A DNA stretch of 34,766 nt from positions 1 to 34,766 of the forward strand of contig JALONR010000042.1 of assembly GCA_025454815.1 (NCBI GenBank). The letters run 5' to 3'. The DNA comes from Bacteroidales bacterium (lineage in GTDB: Bacteria; Bacteroidota; Bacteroidia; Bacteroidales; VadinHA17). Of the stretch, positions 7,597 through 15,736 are shown in pieces; within the stretch, counting starts at the first letter, position 1, and every line of letters starts with the position of its first letter. The position numbers and the translations under genes are program-made. The notes under the pieces were generated by a model. That model saw only the letters and a program-made list of their open reading frames with translations, searched no databases and was not told where the DNA came from.

Positions 7597-8289
7597 CTAT
7601 TTCCTTTTGTTGTATTCACTGATCATCTCCTCCCTGCTTACCGGTTTGCCGTGACCGGGAAGAAAGAATCTGCAATCTGTATCGATGATTCTCTTCCAGC
7701 TGCTTATAAGCAGCGGAACATCATCCGCAAATGGCGGGAACGGCGAGCCTGGCATGGTCCCGATGACCGAATCACCCGCAATGGCTATCTCATCGTCAAT
7801 CACCACCGTTGCCCCACCGGGTGAATGACCCGGTGTATGTATAATAAACCCGTTAATGCCAAAACGGTTCAGATCAAACTGATCTGAGAAAACGTGATCT
7901 GCAGTGCAGGGATCATATTTAAACACCGGAGCAACCTTCCTGCCTATGCTCACCAGTCCCCGTGTAACTGCATAGGTACCCTCCGGAATGGGAGTATCTC
8001 CGGTGGCGAGCATTCTGCTTTCAGCTTCCTGCACCACCACCTCGGCACCGTACTCAGCCTGAAGCCATGCTGCATTGCCGGCATGGTCAAAATGGGTGTG
8101 TGTGAGGATCACTGCTTCAGGAATAAGGCCTTTTCGCTCAAGCGCATGCGCTATCCTGCTGCGGTCAAATGAGATGCCGGTATCAACCAGTAATGTGCGG
8201 CCGTTCCTCATAATGACCCATATATTGCACCTGGCAGGAGTCAGCCTTTTCACCGAGGTGCCTTTCCCGGTGTCAGGTATATCAATCAT
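7597..8289 (-). CDS. metallo-beta-lactamase-fold hydrolase
   Basis: The 230-residue product has no signal peptide, so it is probably cytoplasmic. The MBL motif HTHFDH is at 64-69, the following His is in 'TPGHSPGG' (152-159), the bridging Asp is in 'AGDSVIG' (171-177), and the last His is in 'LPGHGKPV' (210-217). All ligands for a binuclear metal site are present, so it should be active. Glyoxalase II-like thioesterases, lactonases and many others share this fold; the substrate is open. It is the first gene of the minus-strand operon continuing into the SGNH hydrolase and GpgS-HAD genes. It diverges from the PhzF-family gene, with 86 bases between the two starts. Confidence 0.85.
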   Translation of the reverse strand: MIDIPDTGKGTSVKRLTPARCNIWVIMRNGRTLLVDTGISFDRSRIAHALERKGLIPEAVILTHTHFDHAGNAAWLQAEYGAEVVVQEAESRMLATGDTPIPEGTYAVTRGLVSIGRKVAPVFKYDPCTADHVFSDQFDLNRFGINGFIIHTPGHSPGGATVVIDDEIAIAGDSVIGTMPGSPFPPFADDVPLLISSWKRIIDTDCRFFLPGHGKPVSREEMISEYNKRK

Positions 8290-8319
8290 GATACTAAGAT
8301 AACACTACCGGCAATTCAG

Positions 8320-8352
8320 TTGTTATTATTGAACTAAACAATGATAACTTTG
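8320..8352 (+). promoter_or_regulatory. Bacteroidetes-type promoter for the PhzF-family gene
   Basis: TAACTTTG at 8345-8352 is an exact TAnnTTTG -7 element. A TTG at 8320-8322 sits 22 bases upstream, slightly longer than the usual 19-21. Transcription would begin near 8359, about 17 bases before the ATG at 8376. Confidence 0.55.
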
Positions 8353-8375
8353 GATCTGTAAAACAAATTCCCTCG

Positions 8376-9164
8376 ATGAAGACAATTCCGATTTTCCAGG
8401 TTGATGCTTTTACACATGGCCCGTTCACTGGCAACCCGGCCGCCGTATGTGTCCTGACTGACCCGGTCACTGAAGATACAATGCAAAAAATAGCCATGGA
8501 AAACAACCTTTCAGAAACTGCATTCATCACCCGCGGAAAAGACGAATGGCTCATCAGGTGGTTTACTCCTGCCGCGGAAGTTGACCTCTGCGGCCATGCA
8601 ACCCTCGCTTCGGCGTTTGTGGTTCTTAACCTCCTTGAGCCGCAAAGCGAAAAGGTCATTTTCCGATCAAGGGTCATGGGTCATCTTATTGTCAGAAGGA
8701 AAAACAACCTCCTGGAACTGGATTTCCCGGTTGATAATCCGGCGAAGTGTGTGTTACCCCAATTCATCAGTGAAAGCCTGGGCGGTGCGCCCATGGAATC
8801 CTACATGGGAAGAAGTGATTATATGCTCGTTTATGGCAGTGAATCAGAGATCAGGCAGATGAAACCCGACTTCAGGGGACTGTCACAGACTGAAAGCAGG
8901 GGCGTTATAGTAACCGCTCCCGGTGATTCAGTCGATTTTGTGTCGAGATTTTTTTGTCCCCAGATCGGGATTGATGAAGACCCTGTCACGGGCTCGGCAC
9001 ATACCACGCTGACACCCTACTGGTCAGGGCGGCTGGGCAAAAAACACCTGGAGGCACAACAGCTCTCCTCAAGGGGTGGCCTCCTCCTGTGCACCCTCGA
9101 CGGTGACCGGGTACACATCGCAGGCTCGGCACTGCTCTACCTTAAAGGAGAAATTTTCGTCTGA
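8376..9164 (+). CDS. PhzF-family isomerase/epimerase
   Basis: The 262-residue product matches the PhzF/YddE family along its length. It opens with 'FQVDAFTHGPFTGNPAAV' (7-24). The catalytic glutamate lies in 'NNLSETAF' (Glu47), and the second half carries 'DEDPVTGSAHT', the other half of the active site in the pseudo-dimeric DAP-epimerase fold. Length is normal. PhzF itself isomerises dihydro-3-hydroxyanthranilate in phenazine synthesis, but most family members are not phenazine genes, and nothing else for phenazines is present here. A strong promoter element precedes it. The dCMP deaminase gene follows after 43 bases with its own -7 element. Confidence 0.85.
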   Translation: MKTIPIFQVDAFTHGPFTGNPAAVCVLTDPVTEDTMQKIAMENNLSETAFITRGKDEWLIRWFTPAAEVDLCGHATLASAFVVLNLLEPQSEKVIFRSRVMGHLIVRRKNNLLELDFPVDNPAKCVLPQFISESLGGAPMESYMGRSDYMLVYGSESEIRQMKPDFRGLSQTESRGVIVTAPGDSVDFVSRFFCPQIGIDEDPVTGSAHTTLTPYWSGRLGKKHLEAQQLSSRGGLLLCTLDGDRVHIAGSALLYLKGEIFV

Positions 9165-9181
9165 CTTAGATCAAAAACGAT

Positions 9182-9189
9182 TAAGTTTG
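9182..9189 (+). promoter_or_regulatory. -7 promoter element for the dCMP deaminase gene
   Basis: TAAGTTTG at 9182-9189 matches TAnnTTTG. The -33 side is weak (TCTG at 9160-9163, 18 bases away). Transcription would start near 9196, which supports the ATG at 9208 as the true start rather than any upstream codon in the same frame. Confidence 0.5.
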
Positions 9190-9207
9190 CCGGCGAAACA
9201 GAAAAAT

Positions 9208-9675
9208 ATGACAAAAAAGGACCCCATTCGCCCGTACGGGGAAAAACAGGACCAGTTTGACAGGCGATACCTGCGCATGGCCGCAGTATGGTCTGAAAAC
9301 TCATATTGCCAGAGAAGAAAAGTAGGCGCACTCATAGTCAAGGACAAGATGATAATTTCCGACGGCTACAACGGAACCCCTGCCGGTTTTGAAAATGTGT
9401 GCGAGGATGAGAATAATGTAACCAAACCTTACGTTCTACATGCTGAAGCCAACGCCATCACCAAGGTAGCGAGGTCAAACAACTCGAGCGATAATGCCAC
9501 GCTCTATATAACCGACTCTCCCTGCATGGAATGTGCAAAACTGATAATACAGTCCGGGATCAGGCGTGTTGTATACAGCAACCAGTACCGCAACCTTGAC
9601 GGCATAGAGCTTCTGAAACGCGCAGGCATTGAGCTTGTATTTATTGACCTCGGAGAAAAGAAAAATGAAATATAA
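9208..9675 (+). CDS. comEB: dCMP deaminase (ComEB-like)
   Basis: The 155-residue product belongs to the cytidine/deoxycytidylate deaminase family, which converts dCMP to dUMP for thymidylate synthesis. The zinc site is complete: 'LHAEANAI' supplies His and the catalytic Glu, and 'SPCMECAKL' supplies the two Cys ligands. The N-terminal 'DRRYLRMAAVWSENSYCQRRKVGALI' region is shown by its parts 'YLRMAAVWSENS' and 'RRKVGALIV', typical for ComEB. The frame is open further upstream to 9076, but that stretch overlaps the PhzF gene and does not look like this family. The promoter element at 9182 also favours 9208. The last 11 bases overlap the start of the S41 peptidase gene. Confidence 0.9.
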   Translation: MTKKDPIRPYGEKQDQFDRRYLRMAAVWSENSYCQRRKVGALIVKDKMIISDGYNGTPAGFENVCEDENNVTKPYVLHAEANAITKVARSNNSSDNATLYITDSPCMECAKLIIQSGIRRVVYSNQYRNLDGIELLKRAGIELVFIDLGEKKNEI

Positions 9676-11257
9676 CAGAGCGTACCTTCCCCTGATTATC
9701 GGGGTTTCCATTGCCATTGGCATACTGATAGGGTTTTACATGCCCCATCCCCAGACCGGGCTTTATACAAATTTCCCGGCTTCAAATGACAAACTCAGCC
9801 GGGTGCTTGACATTATCGAATCTGACTATGTAGATACAGTCAACCGCAATGCCCTCATAGAGGAGGCCATACCGGTTATGCTACGCAAGCTTGACCCCCA
9901 TTCGGTCTATATACCTGCAACTGACCTGGCTCAGGCCAATGAACCGCTACAGGGCAATTTTGACGGAATAGGCGTTTCATTCAACATGCTTACTGATACT
10001 GTGCTGATAATAAGCACAATACCCGGCGGGCCATCAGAAAAGGCCGGAATTATTCCGGGTGACAAGATTATCTATGTCAACGACTCCCTCATCGCCGGCA
10101 GGAAGATACCCGATGAGGAGGTGGTCAAGATGCTCAAGGGCCCCCGGGGGACTAAGGTTGAACTGAAGATTGAACGCAAAGGCACTGACACCCTTCTGCC
10201 ATTTACCATTATCCGGGATAAGATCCCTATCTACAGCGTTGATGTTTCATACATGATGTCTGATGAGGTCGGATACATCAAGATCTCCAACTTTGCCCTT
10301 ACAACACATGATGAATTCAAGTCGGGGCTCCGCGAGCTGAAGGAGCAGGGGATGAAAAAACTGATCCTTGACCTCAGGGGCAACTCGGGAGGAGTAATGG
10401 ATGCCGCCACCATGATAGCTGACGAGTTCCTCCCGGATGGAAAACTCATTGTCTTCACCATGGGCAAGTCAACACCCCGCCAGGATGTCAGGGCTACAGC
10501 CCAGGGCGAATTCGAGTCCGGTGAACTGGTGGTGCTGATAGACGAGTGGAGCGCATCAGCAAGCGAGATACTCGCCGGAGCAGTACAGGATAATGACCGC
10601 GGAACCATAATAGGAAGGCGATCATTTGGCAAAGGTCTCGTTCAGGAACCGGTAATGTTCCGCGACGGCTCCGGAATGAGACTCACAATCGCCCGTTATT
10701 ACACCCCGACCGGAAGATCTATCCAGAAACCCTACGACCAGGGAGTCGACAAATACTACGAGGACCTTGGCAACAGGCTTATGCATGGTGAATTCGAAGA
10801 GGCAGATTCAATAAGGCTTGCCGATTCCCTTCGCTTTACCACCCCAGGAGGAAAAGTGGTCTACGGAGGCGGCGGGATAATGCCTGATATATTTATCCCT
10901 ATTGACACCGCAGGGGTATCAGACTATTTCCTGACCATAAGGAATTCGGGGCTGATTTACAGGTATGCCCTCAAATTTACCGAGGACAACCGTGAGACGC
11001 TCAGGAAATTAAATGACCTTCCGGCACTCACAAAATGGCTTGACAGCCAGAACCTGATGTCGAAGTTCGTCACCTATGCCGGGCAGAACGGTGTGCCTGC
11101 AAGAAATGACCAGATCGCCGTCTCAGGAAAAATCATTGACGTCCAGCTGAAGGCATACATAGTCAGGAACATGCTTGACAACAAGGGATTTTATCCTGTC
11201 TGGCAGGAAATTGACAAAACACTGATGGAGGCTTTAAATTATATCAGGAGCCTCTGA
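9665..11257 (+). CDS. S41-family C-terminal processing peptidase (CtpA/Prc-like)
   Basis: The 530-residue product is membrane-anchored or exported through an N-terminal helix (7-26). The order is a helical bundle, a PDZ domain (about 90-172, with 'GNFDGIGVSF' and 'IIPGDKIIYVND') and the S41 protease core. The catalytic pair is Ser298 in 'WSASASEILAG' and Lys323 in 'SFGKGLVQ', 25 residues apart as in E. coli Prc. The C-terminal 130 residues after 'GGGIMPDIFIP' form the extension common in Bacteroidetes homologues. It would trim or degrade periplasmic proteins from their C-termini. Start 9665 (MKYNRAYLP) overlaps the dCMP deaminase end by 11 bases, implying co-translation. The convergent alpha/beta hydrolase stop lies 7 bases away. 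Confidence 0.92.
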   Translation: MKYNRAYLPLIIGVSIAIGILIGFYMPHPQTGLYTNFPASNDKLSRVLDIIESDYVDTVNRNALIEEAIPVMLRKLDPHSVYIPATDLAQANEPLQGNFDGIGVSFNMLTDTVLIISTIPGGPSEKAGIIPGDKIIYVNDSLIAGRKIPDEEVVKMLKGPRGTKVELKIERKGTDTLLPFTIIRDKIPIYSVDVSYMMSDEVGYIKISNFALTTHDEFKSGLRELKEQGMKKLILDLRGNSGGVMDAATMIADEFLPDGKLIVFTMGKSTPRQDVRATAQGEFESGELVVLIDEWSASASEILAGAVQDNDRGTIIGRRSFGKGLVQEPVMFRDGSGMRLTIARYYTPTGRSIQKPYDQGVDKYYEDLGNRLMHGEFEEADSIRLADSLRFTTPGGKVVYGGGGIMPDIFIPIDTAGVSDYFLTIRNSGLIYRYALKFTEDNRETLRKLNDLPALTKWLDSQNLMSKFVTYAGQNGVPARNDQIAVSGKIIDVQLKAYIVRNMLDNKGFYPVWQEIDKTLMEALNYIRSL

Positions 11258-11264
11258 TTTCAGT

Positions 11265-12065
11265 TTACCACTTCAGCCTTTCGGAAAAGCTCCCGAGCAG
11301 TTCCGCAGATTTCCCGGTCTCTTCAATGAAGCCGAGATGACCTGACTTTTCAAGGATAACTACCTCAGCGTTATGAGGCAGACCGATATCGCGCATTGCA
11401 TTCCCGGGAGAAAAATACAGGTCGTGCCTCCCCAGTATCCATAAAAGCGGAACAATCCCGTTCTCAAGTATATACTGGCGTGACGGCCGGGCTATCATGC
11501 CGTTCAGCAATGCAATTATACCCTTGCCCGGATTCCGTGAGGCAATCTTCTTTGACCACTCAAGTTCCGCTGCCATTGACTCAAGGTTTTCTTTCGCGAA
11601 CATCATGCTGACATTTCCCGGGTACATGATATTCTTCCTTCCTGCCCTCACTATGGCGATCTCCCTGTTTCGCCTTTCAACTGCTTCAGGGGTGTCAGCA
11701 TGCGGATGAGAGTGAAAGAGCACATACCCTGACAGTAACTCAGGATACAGTTCCACAAAGGCAAGGGTGGCATATCCTCCAAGGGAATGACCAACCATCA
11801 TAACCCTATGCTCTCCGGCATCCCTTATCACCTCCCTGACAGCACCGGCCAGGAATTCCATTGTATGTACTTCGCCTTTTATGCCTGACCTGCCATGCCC
11901 CGGAAGGTCTGGAACGATTATCCGGTATTTCGCTGCCAGCCTGTCAGCAAGAGGATCCCAGACTTCCCCTGCTTCCAGGTATCCATGCAGAAGTACAATT
12001 GGTTTACCGCTTCCTTTAACACTGTAAGAAACCTTTATCCCTTCAAATTCCATGCTCCTGATCAT
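11265..12065 (-). CDS. alpha/beta-fold hydrolase
   Basis: The 266-residue product is a standard single-domain alpha/beta hydrolase. The oxyanion strand is 'PIVLLHGYLEAG' (22-33), followed by 'VPDLPGHGRS' (51-60). The nucleophile elbow is 'VGHSLGGYA' with Ser94; the acid is Asp215 in 'LGRHDLYF'; the base is His243 in 'KSGHLGF'. No signal peptide is seen. The substrate is unknown; esterase and thioesterase activities are common. A second in-frame ATG at 12053 begins MEFEGIKVSY and would also fit. The gene diverges from the succinate dehydrogenase/fumarate reductase operon. Confidence 0.85.
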   Translation of the reverse strand: MIRSMEFEGIKVSYSVKGSGKPIVLLHGYLEAGEVWDPLADRLAAKYRIIVPDLPGHGRSGIKGEVHTMEFLAGAVREVIRDAGEHRVMMVGHSLGGYATLAFVELYPELLSGYVLFHSHPHADTPEAVERRNREIAIVRAGRKNIMYPGNVSMMFAKENLESMAAELEWSKKIASRNPGKGIIALLNGMIARPSRQYILENGIVPLLWILGRHDLYFSPGNAMRDIGLPHNAEVVILEKSGHLGFIEETGKSAELLGSFSERLKW

Positions 12066-12162
12066 TGATCTTTGCTTTGGGAGAAAAACTTTTTAAATTT
12101 ACAAGGAAGTAATGATTTTCCCTGATCTTTCAAACAACCCTGAAATATAAAGCAAAAAGCTG

Positions 12163-12807
12163 ATGAACAAGATTCTTTTTTCTGCCGTCTCGAAGAAATT
12201 CGTGATGGCGCTGGCCGGTTTGTTCCTGCTGATTTTTCTCCCGGTACATCTCGGCATTAATCTCATGCTCCTCAGGGGTGATCCGGAGCCCTTCAACAAT
12301 GCCGCTCACTTCATGGCTACCTTCCCCCTGGTGAAAGTTGTGGAGATATTGCTCTTCCTGGCAATAATAGTGCACATCGCCTACGGACTGCTCCTCCAGG
12401 TGCAGAACTGGATGTCAAGGCCTGTGGGTTACAGCGTAAGAAACAAGTCCGAGACATCGGCCTTTTCGAGGTTCATGATCTGGACAGGAGGGTCAGTGCT
12501 TATCTTCCTGGTAATCCACTTCTTCAACTTCTATTTCATTAAACTGGGAATAGTGGAGGGAGATCCTGAAAACTTCTACTCGGTTGCATACCAGCTTTTC
12601 AATATTCCCGGCTACGTTATCCTTTACTGGGTATGCTTCCTTGTCCTGGGATTTCATCTTTACCACGCACTGCAATCAGCCTTCCAGACCCTCGGGCTGT
12701 CAAACGAGTTCTGGACTCCTCTAATAAAGGTTATCTCCCTTCTTTATGCGATAGCCATTCCGGTGGGATTTGCCATCATACCACTTGTCATCTGGCTTAT
12801 TAAATAA
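12163..12807 (+). CDS. sdhC: succinate dehydrogenase/fumarate reductase cytochrome b subunit
   Basis: The 214-residue product has five transmembrane helices (about 14-34, 55-79, 106-126, 150-172 and 188-212). This is the single-polypeptide, di-heme type B membrane anchor found in Wolinella, Bacillus and Bacteroides. Candidate heme-ligand histidines sit in the helices: His29, His71, His119, His165 and His168. It carries electrons between the iron-sulfur subunit and menaquinone. It is the first gene of the C-A-B operon, 19 bases before the flavoprotein start. In Bacteroides the same operon is named frdCAB and works mainly as fumarate reductase; direction cannot be read from sequence. Confidence 0.9.
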   Translation: MNKILFSAVSKKFVMALAGLFLLIFLPVHLGINLMLLRGDPEPFNNAAHFMATFPLVKVVEILLFLAIIVHIAYGLLLQVQNWMSRPVGYSVRNKSETSAFSRFMIWTGGSVLIFLVIHFFNFYFIKLGIVEGDPENFYSVAYQLFNIPGYVILYWVCFLVLGFHLYHALQSAFQTLGLSNEFWTPLIKVISLLYAIAIPVGFAIIPLVIWLIK

Positions 12808-12826
12808 ACTGAAGAAATCACAACCA

Positions 12827-14743
12827 ATGGTAACTCTCAATTCAAAAATTCCCGAAGGTCCCCTGGAGGAAAAGTGGACAAAATACAAGGCAAATGCCAG
12901 GCGGGTCAACCCGGCGAACAAGAAGAAGCTTGACATCATAGTTGTCGGAACCGGTATTTCAGGTGCCCCTGCAGCTTCAGCGCTCGGAGAACTGGGGTAC
13001 AATGTAAAGGTGTTCTGTTACCAGGACACCCCCCGTCGCGCACATTCGGTTGCCGCCCAGGGAGGCATCAATGCCGCCAAGAATTACAAGAATGACGGTG
13101 ACAGTGTCTACCAGTTGTTTTATGATATCATCAAGGGAGGCGACTTCCGTGCGCGTGAAGCCAATGTCTACCGCATTGCCGAGGTCAGCAACCAGATCAT
13201 CGATCACTTTACTGCCATCGGTGTCCCCTTTGCGAGAGAATACGGCGGCACCCTCACCACAAGGTCTTTCGGAGGGGTTCAGGTGTCAAGAACATTCTAT
13301 TCGCGCGGTCAGACAGGGCAGCAGGTTTTGCTGGGAGCCTATTCCTCCCTCAGCCGACAGGTAAAGGAGGGGACGGTGACCATGTACCCCCGGCGTGACA
13401 TGCTTGACCTGGTGGTGGTTGACGGAAAAGCTAGGGGAATAATTGCACGTAACCTGGTAACCGGAGCCATTGAAAGGCACTCTGCCCACGCCGTTGTACT
13501 TGCAACGGGTGGATATGGCACCATCTATTATCTCTCCACCCTGGCTGTCAATTCAAACGCCTCTGCAGCCTGGAAGGCTTACAAAAAGGGAGCCCTCTTC
13601 GCAAACCCCAGCTTCGTGCAGATCCACCCGTCAAGCGTTCCGCAGATGAATGAATTCCAGAGCAAACTGACACTCATGTCAGAATCGCTCCGTAATGACG
13701 GACGGGTATGGGTTCCTAAAAACAAGGGCGACAAGCGCCCGGCCAACGAAATACCTGAAGAAGACAGGGATTATTACCTTGAGAGAAGATACCCGGCATT
13801 CGGCAACCTTGTGCCCCGCGATGTGGCCTCCAGGGCAGCCAAGGAGAGATGTGATGCCGGCTACGGAGTAGGTCCTACAGGCCTTGCCGTCAACCTTGAC
13901 TTCCGTGATGCCATCAAAAAACAGGGTAAAAAGGCCATCGAGGCCAAATACGGGAACCTGTTTGAAATGTACAAGGATATTACCGGGATTGACTCTTATG
14001 AGGAACCAATGCGCATCTACCCCGCCGGACACTATACAATGGGAGGACTGTGGGTCGATTATGAACTGATGACAACCATACCCGGCCTGTTCGCCATCGG
14101 CGAAGCCAATTTCTCTGACCACGGGGCAAACAGGCTGGGCGCCAGCTCACTGATGCAGGGCGCCGGAGACGGCTACTTCATACTCCCTTACACCATAACA
14201 AACTTCCTTGCTCCGGAGATACGTACACCGCGTATAAAGACCGACCTGCCGGAGTTCGATGAAGCTGAAAAGAATGCGGTTGAAAACATCAACCGCCTGA
14301 TGTCTGTCGGCGGAACGGAAACAGCCTCCTCCTTTCATAAAAGACTGGGAAAGATCATGTGGGACCATTGCGGAATGTCACGCAATGAACAGGGGCTGCT
14401 GGAAGCCCGCAGGATGATCAGGGAACTCAGGGAGGAGTTCTGGAAAGAGCTTAAGGTGCCGGGTAAAACCGATGAGGTTAACCAGGAACTCGAGAAAGCC
14501 ATAAGGATGGCAGACTTCCTTGAACTGGGTGAGCTCATGGTACTTGACGCCCTTAACAGGAAAGAGTCATGCGGCGCTCATTTCCGTGAGGAGAGTCAGA
14601 CACCTGACGGTGAGGCCCAGCGAATTGATGAACAATATGCCTATGTGGCAGCCTGGGAGTATAACGGCGAAAATGAGCCGGTACTCAACAGGGAACCGCT
14701 GAATTTTGAATTCGTTGAACTGAAACAGAGAAGTTATAAATAA
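12827..14743 (+). CDS. sdhA: succinate dehydrogenase/fumarate reductase flavoprotein subunit
   Basis: The 638-residue catalytic subunit interconverts succinate and fumarate. It has the FAD dinucleotide site '[12 protein letters not shown]' (39-50) and the covalent FAD histidine in '[14 protein letters not shown]' (His73). Also visible are 'QIHPSSVP', '[13 protein letters not shown]' and the substrate-site stretch '[13 protein letters not shown]', then '[13 protein letters not shown]'. Length fits the Bacteroidetes/type B enzyme. The frame opens upstream at 12770, inside sdhC, but the family start is [12 protein letters not shown] at 12827. It is followed after 21 bases by the iron-sulfur subunit. 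Confidence 0.95.
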   Translation: MVTLNSKIPEGPLEEKWTKYKANARRVNPANKKKLDIIVVGTGISGAPAASALGELGYNVKVFCYQDTPRRAHSVAAQGGINAAKNYKNDGDSVYQLFYDIIKGGDFRAREANVYRIAEVSNQIIDHFTAIGVPFAREYGGTLTTRSFGGVQVSRTFYSRGQTGQQVLLGAYSSLSRQVKEGTVTMYPRRDMLDLVVVDGKARGIIARNLVTGAIERHSAHAVVLATGGYGTIYYLSTLAVNSNASAAWKAYKKGALFANPSFVQIHPSSVPQMNEFQSKLTLMSESLRNDGRVWVPKNKGDKRPANEIPEEDRDYYLERRYPAFGNLVPRDVASRAAKERCDAGYGVGPTGLAVNLDFRDAIKKQGKKAIEAKYGNLFEMYKDITGIDSYEEPMRIYPAGHYTMGGLWVDYELMTTIPGLFAIGEANFSDHGANRLGASSLMQGAGDGYFILPYTITNFLAPEIRTPRIKTDLPEFDEAEKNAVENINRLMSVGGTETASSFHKRLGKIMWDHCGMSRNEQGLLEARRMIRELREEFWKELKVPGKTDEVNQELEKAIRMADFLELGELMVLDALNRKESCGAHFREESQTPDGEAQRIDEQYAYVAAWEYNGENEPVLNREPLNFEFVELKQRSYK

Positions 14744-14764
14744 GAATCCATCAGGTTGCAGAAT

Positions 14765-15499
14765 ATGAAGCTTAAACTTAAAATATGGAAACAAAGGGAT
14801 GCATCTTCCAGAGGCAGATTCGTCACATATGACCTGGATGGTGTCTCCCCGGAGATGTCTTTTGTTGAGATGCTTGCCTACCTCAATGAAAAGCTTGTTC
14901 TGAAAGGAGATGAACCGGTGACATTCGAGCATGACTGCCACGAGGGAATCTGCGGCAGCTGCGGAATGTACATCAACGGATACCCTCACGGCCCCGTAAA
15001 GGGTCTCACCACCTGCCTCCTTTCCATGAGGTACTTCAAGGACGGAGAGACCATTGTCATTGAGCCCTGGAGGGCAAAGTCTTTCCCTGTCATCAAAGAC
15101 CTTATGGTAGACCGGAGCGCCTTCGACAAAATTCAGCAGGCCGGAGGCTTCATCTCGGTAGCTGTCGGGGCGGCCCCTGAAGCCAACACCATACCCGTAA
15201 GGAAACACAGCAGTGACCTCGCCTTCGACGCATCTGTCTGCATTGGCTGCGGAGCCTGCGTGGCTGCCTGCAAGAACGCATCGGCCATGCTCTTTGTATC
15301 TGCAAAAGTCTCACAGTATGCCCTTCTGCCCCAGGGCCGCCCCGAGGCAAAAGAGAGGGTAAGGGATATGATTGCCGAGATGGATAAACAGGGATTCGGC
15401 AGCTGCTCAAATACCGGAGCCTGCGAGGCACAATGTCCCAAACAGATAAAACTGTTCAACATCGCACGGCTGAACCGGGAATATATAAAGGCATTATAG
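14765..15499 (+). CDS. sdhB: succinate dehydrogenase/fumarate reductase iron-sulfur subunit
   Basis: The 244-residue product has the three cluster motifs of SdhB/FrdB. Cys58, Cys63, Cys66 and Cys84 ('[11 protein letters not shown]', then 'TTCLL') would bind [2Fe-2S]. '[11 protein letters not shown]' (159-169) and '[12 protein letters not shown]' (214-225) would supply the [4Fe-4S] and [3Fe-4S] sites. The wide Cys66-Cys84 spacing with 'GYPHGPVKG' between matches Bacteroidetes and other type B enzymes. ATG 14765 is preferred over an upstream TTG at 14756. A hairpin terminator follows the stop within a few bases. Confidence 0.94.
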   Translation: MKLKLKIWKQRDASSRGRFVTYDLDGVSPEMSFVEMLAYLNEKLVLKGDEPVTFEHDCHEGICGSCGMYINGYPHGPVKGLTTCLLSMRYFKDGETIVIEPWRAKSFPVIKDLMVDRSAFDKIQQAGGFISVAVGAAPEANTIPVRKHSSDLAFDASVCIGCGACVAACKNASAMLFVSAKVSQYALLPQGRPEAKERVRDMIAEMDKQGFGSCSNTGACEAQCPKQIKLFNIARLNREYIKAL

Positions 15500-15502
15500 A
15501 AA

Positions 15503-15539
15503 AAACAGGCTGCCACTTTCAGAACAGCCTGCCCTGTTT
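15503..15539 (+). terminator. hairpin terminator after the sdhCAB operon
   Basis: CAGGCTG at 15506-15512 and CAGCCTG at 15525-15531 form a 7-bp stem with a 12-base loop. AAACAGG (15503-15509) can alternatively pair with CCTGTTT (15533-15539), giving an A-run before and a short T-run after the stem. It sits only a few bases past the sdhB stop, where an intrinsic terminator is expected. Confidence 0.6.
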
Positions 15540-15586
15540 CCCTTCATGCTGAACAAATCTGACGACTTTCGCCGGATTAAACCTTT

Positions 15587-15610
15587 GCCCGGGGCACAAT
15601 TATCCCGGGC
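15587..15610. terminator. GC-rich hairpin downstream of the aminopeptidase gene
   Basis: GCCCGGG (15587-15593) pairs with CCCGGGC (15604-15610) across a 10-base loop, extendable by one T-A pair. On the minus strand it overlaps the stop codon of the third, diverged copy of the 49-bp repeat. It could be the original 3' end hairpin of the aminopeptidase gene. There is no clear T-tract, so its role as terminator is tentative. Confidence 0.35.
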
Positions 15611-15736
15611 ACTTCGATTCAATTCCTGCAAACGTCTTGAGGACAGGATTACCCCAGACAGGTTGATTCAATCCCTGCAACCGTCTTGAGGAAAGGATTA
15701 CCCCAGACAGGTTGATTCAATCCCTGCAACCGTCTT
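15590..15736 (-). repeat. 49-bp tandem repeat, three copies, containing the aminopeptidase tail and stop codon
   Basis: Three direct copies lie head to tail at exactly 49-base period. In gene orientation each starts with AAGACG and includes GGATTGAATC (GGAATTGAATC in the third), then a TAA. The copy inside the gene (15736-15688) and the second (15687-15639) differ at one base; the third (15638-15590) is clearly diverged. Each copy has TAA at the equivalent place: 15698-15700, 15649-15651 and 15600-15602. Only the first is in frame with the gene. The structure indicates tandem duplication of the 3' end of the gene. Confidence 0.85.

Noticed and set aside
8376-9164. Phenazine biosynthesis cluster
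   Set aside because: Only the PhzF-like gene is present; no other phz genes are nearby, and the family is mostly of other function.
9076-9207. Longer reading of the dCMP deaminase
   Set aside because: It lies inside the PhzF-family gene and before the deaminase promoter element, and it adds residues unlike the family.
13679-14122. Minus-strand open frame inside sdhA
   Set aside because: It is opposite to a strongly conserved catalytic region and has no promoter or recognisable motif.
15590-15736. CRISPR array
   Set aside because: The 49-bp units are contiguous with no spacers, one copy is inside a gene, and no cas genes are present.
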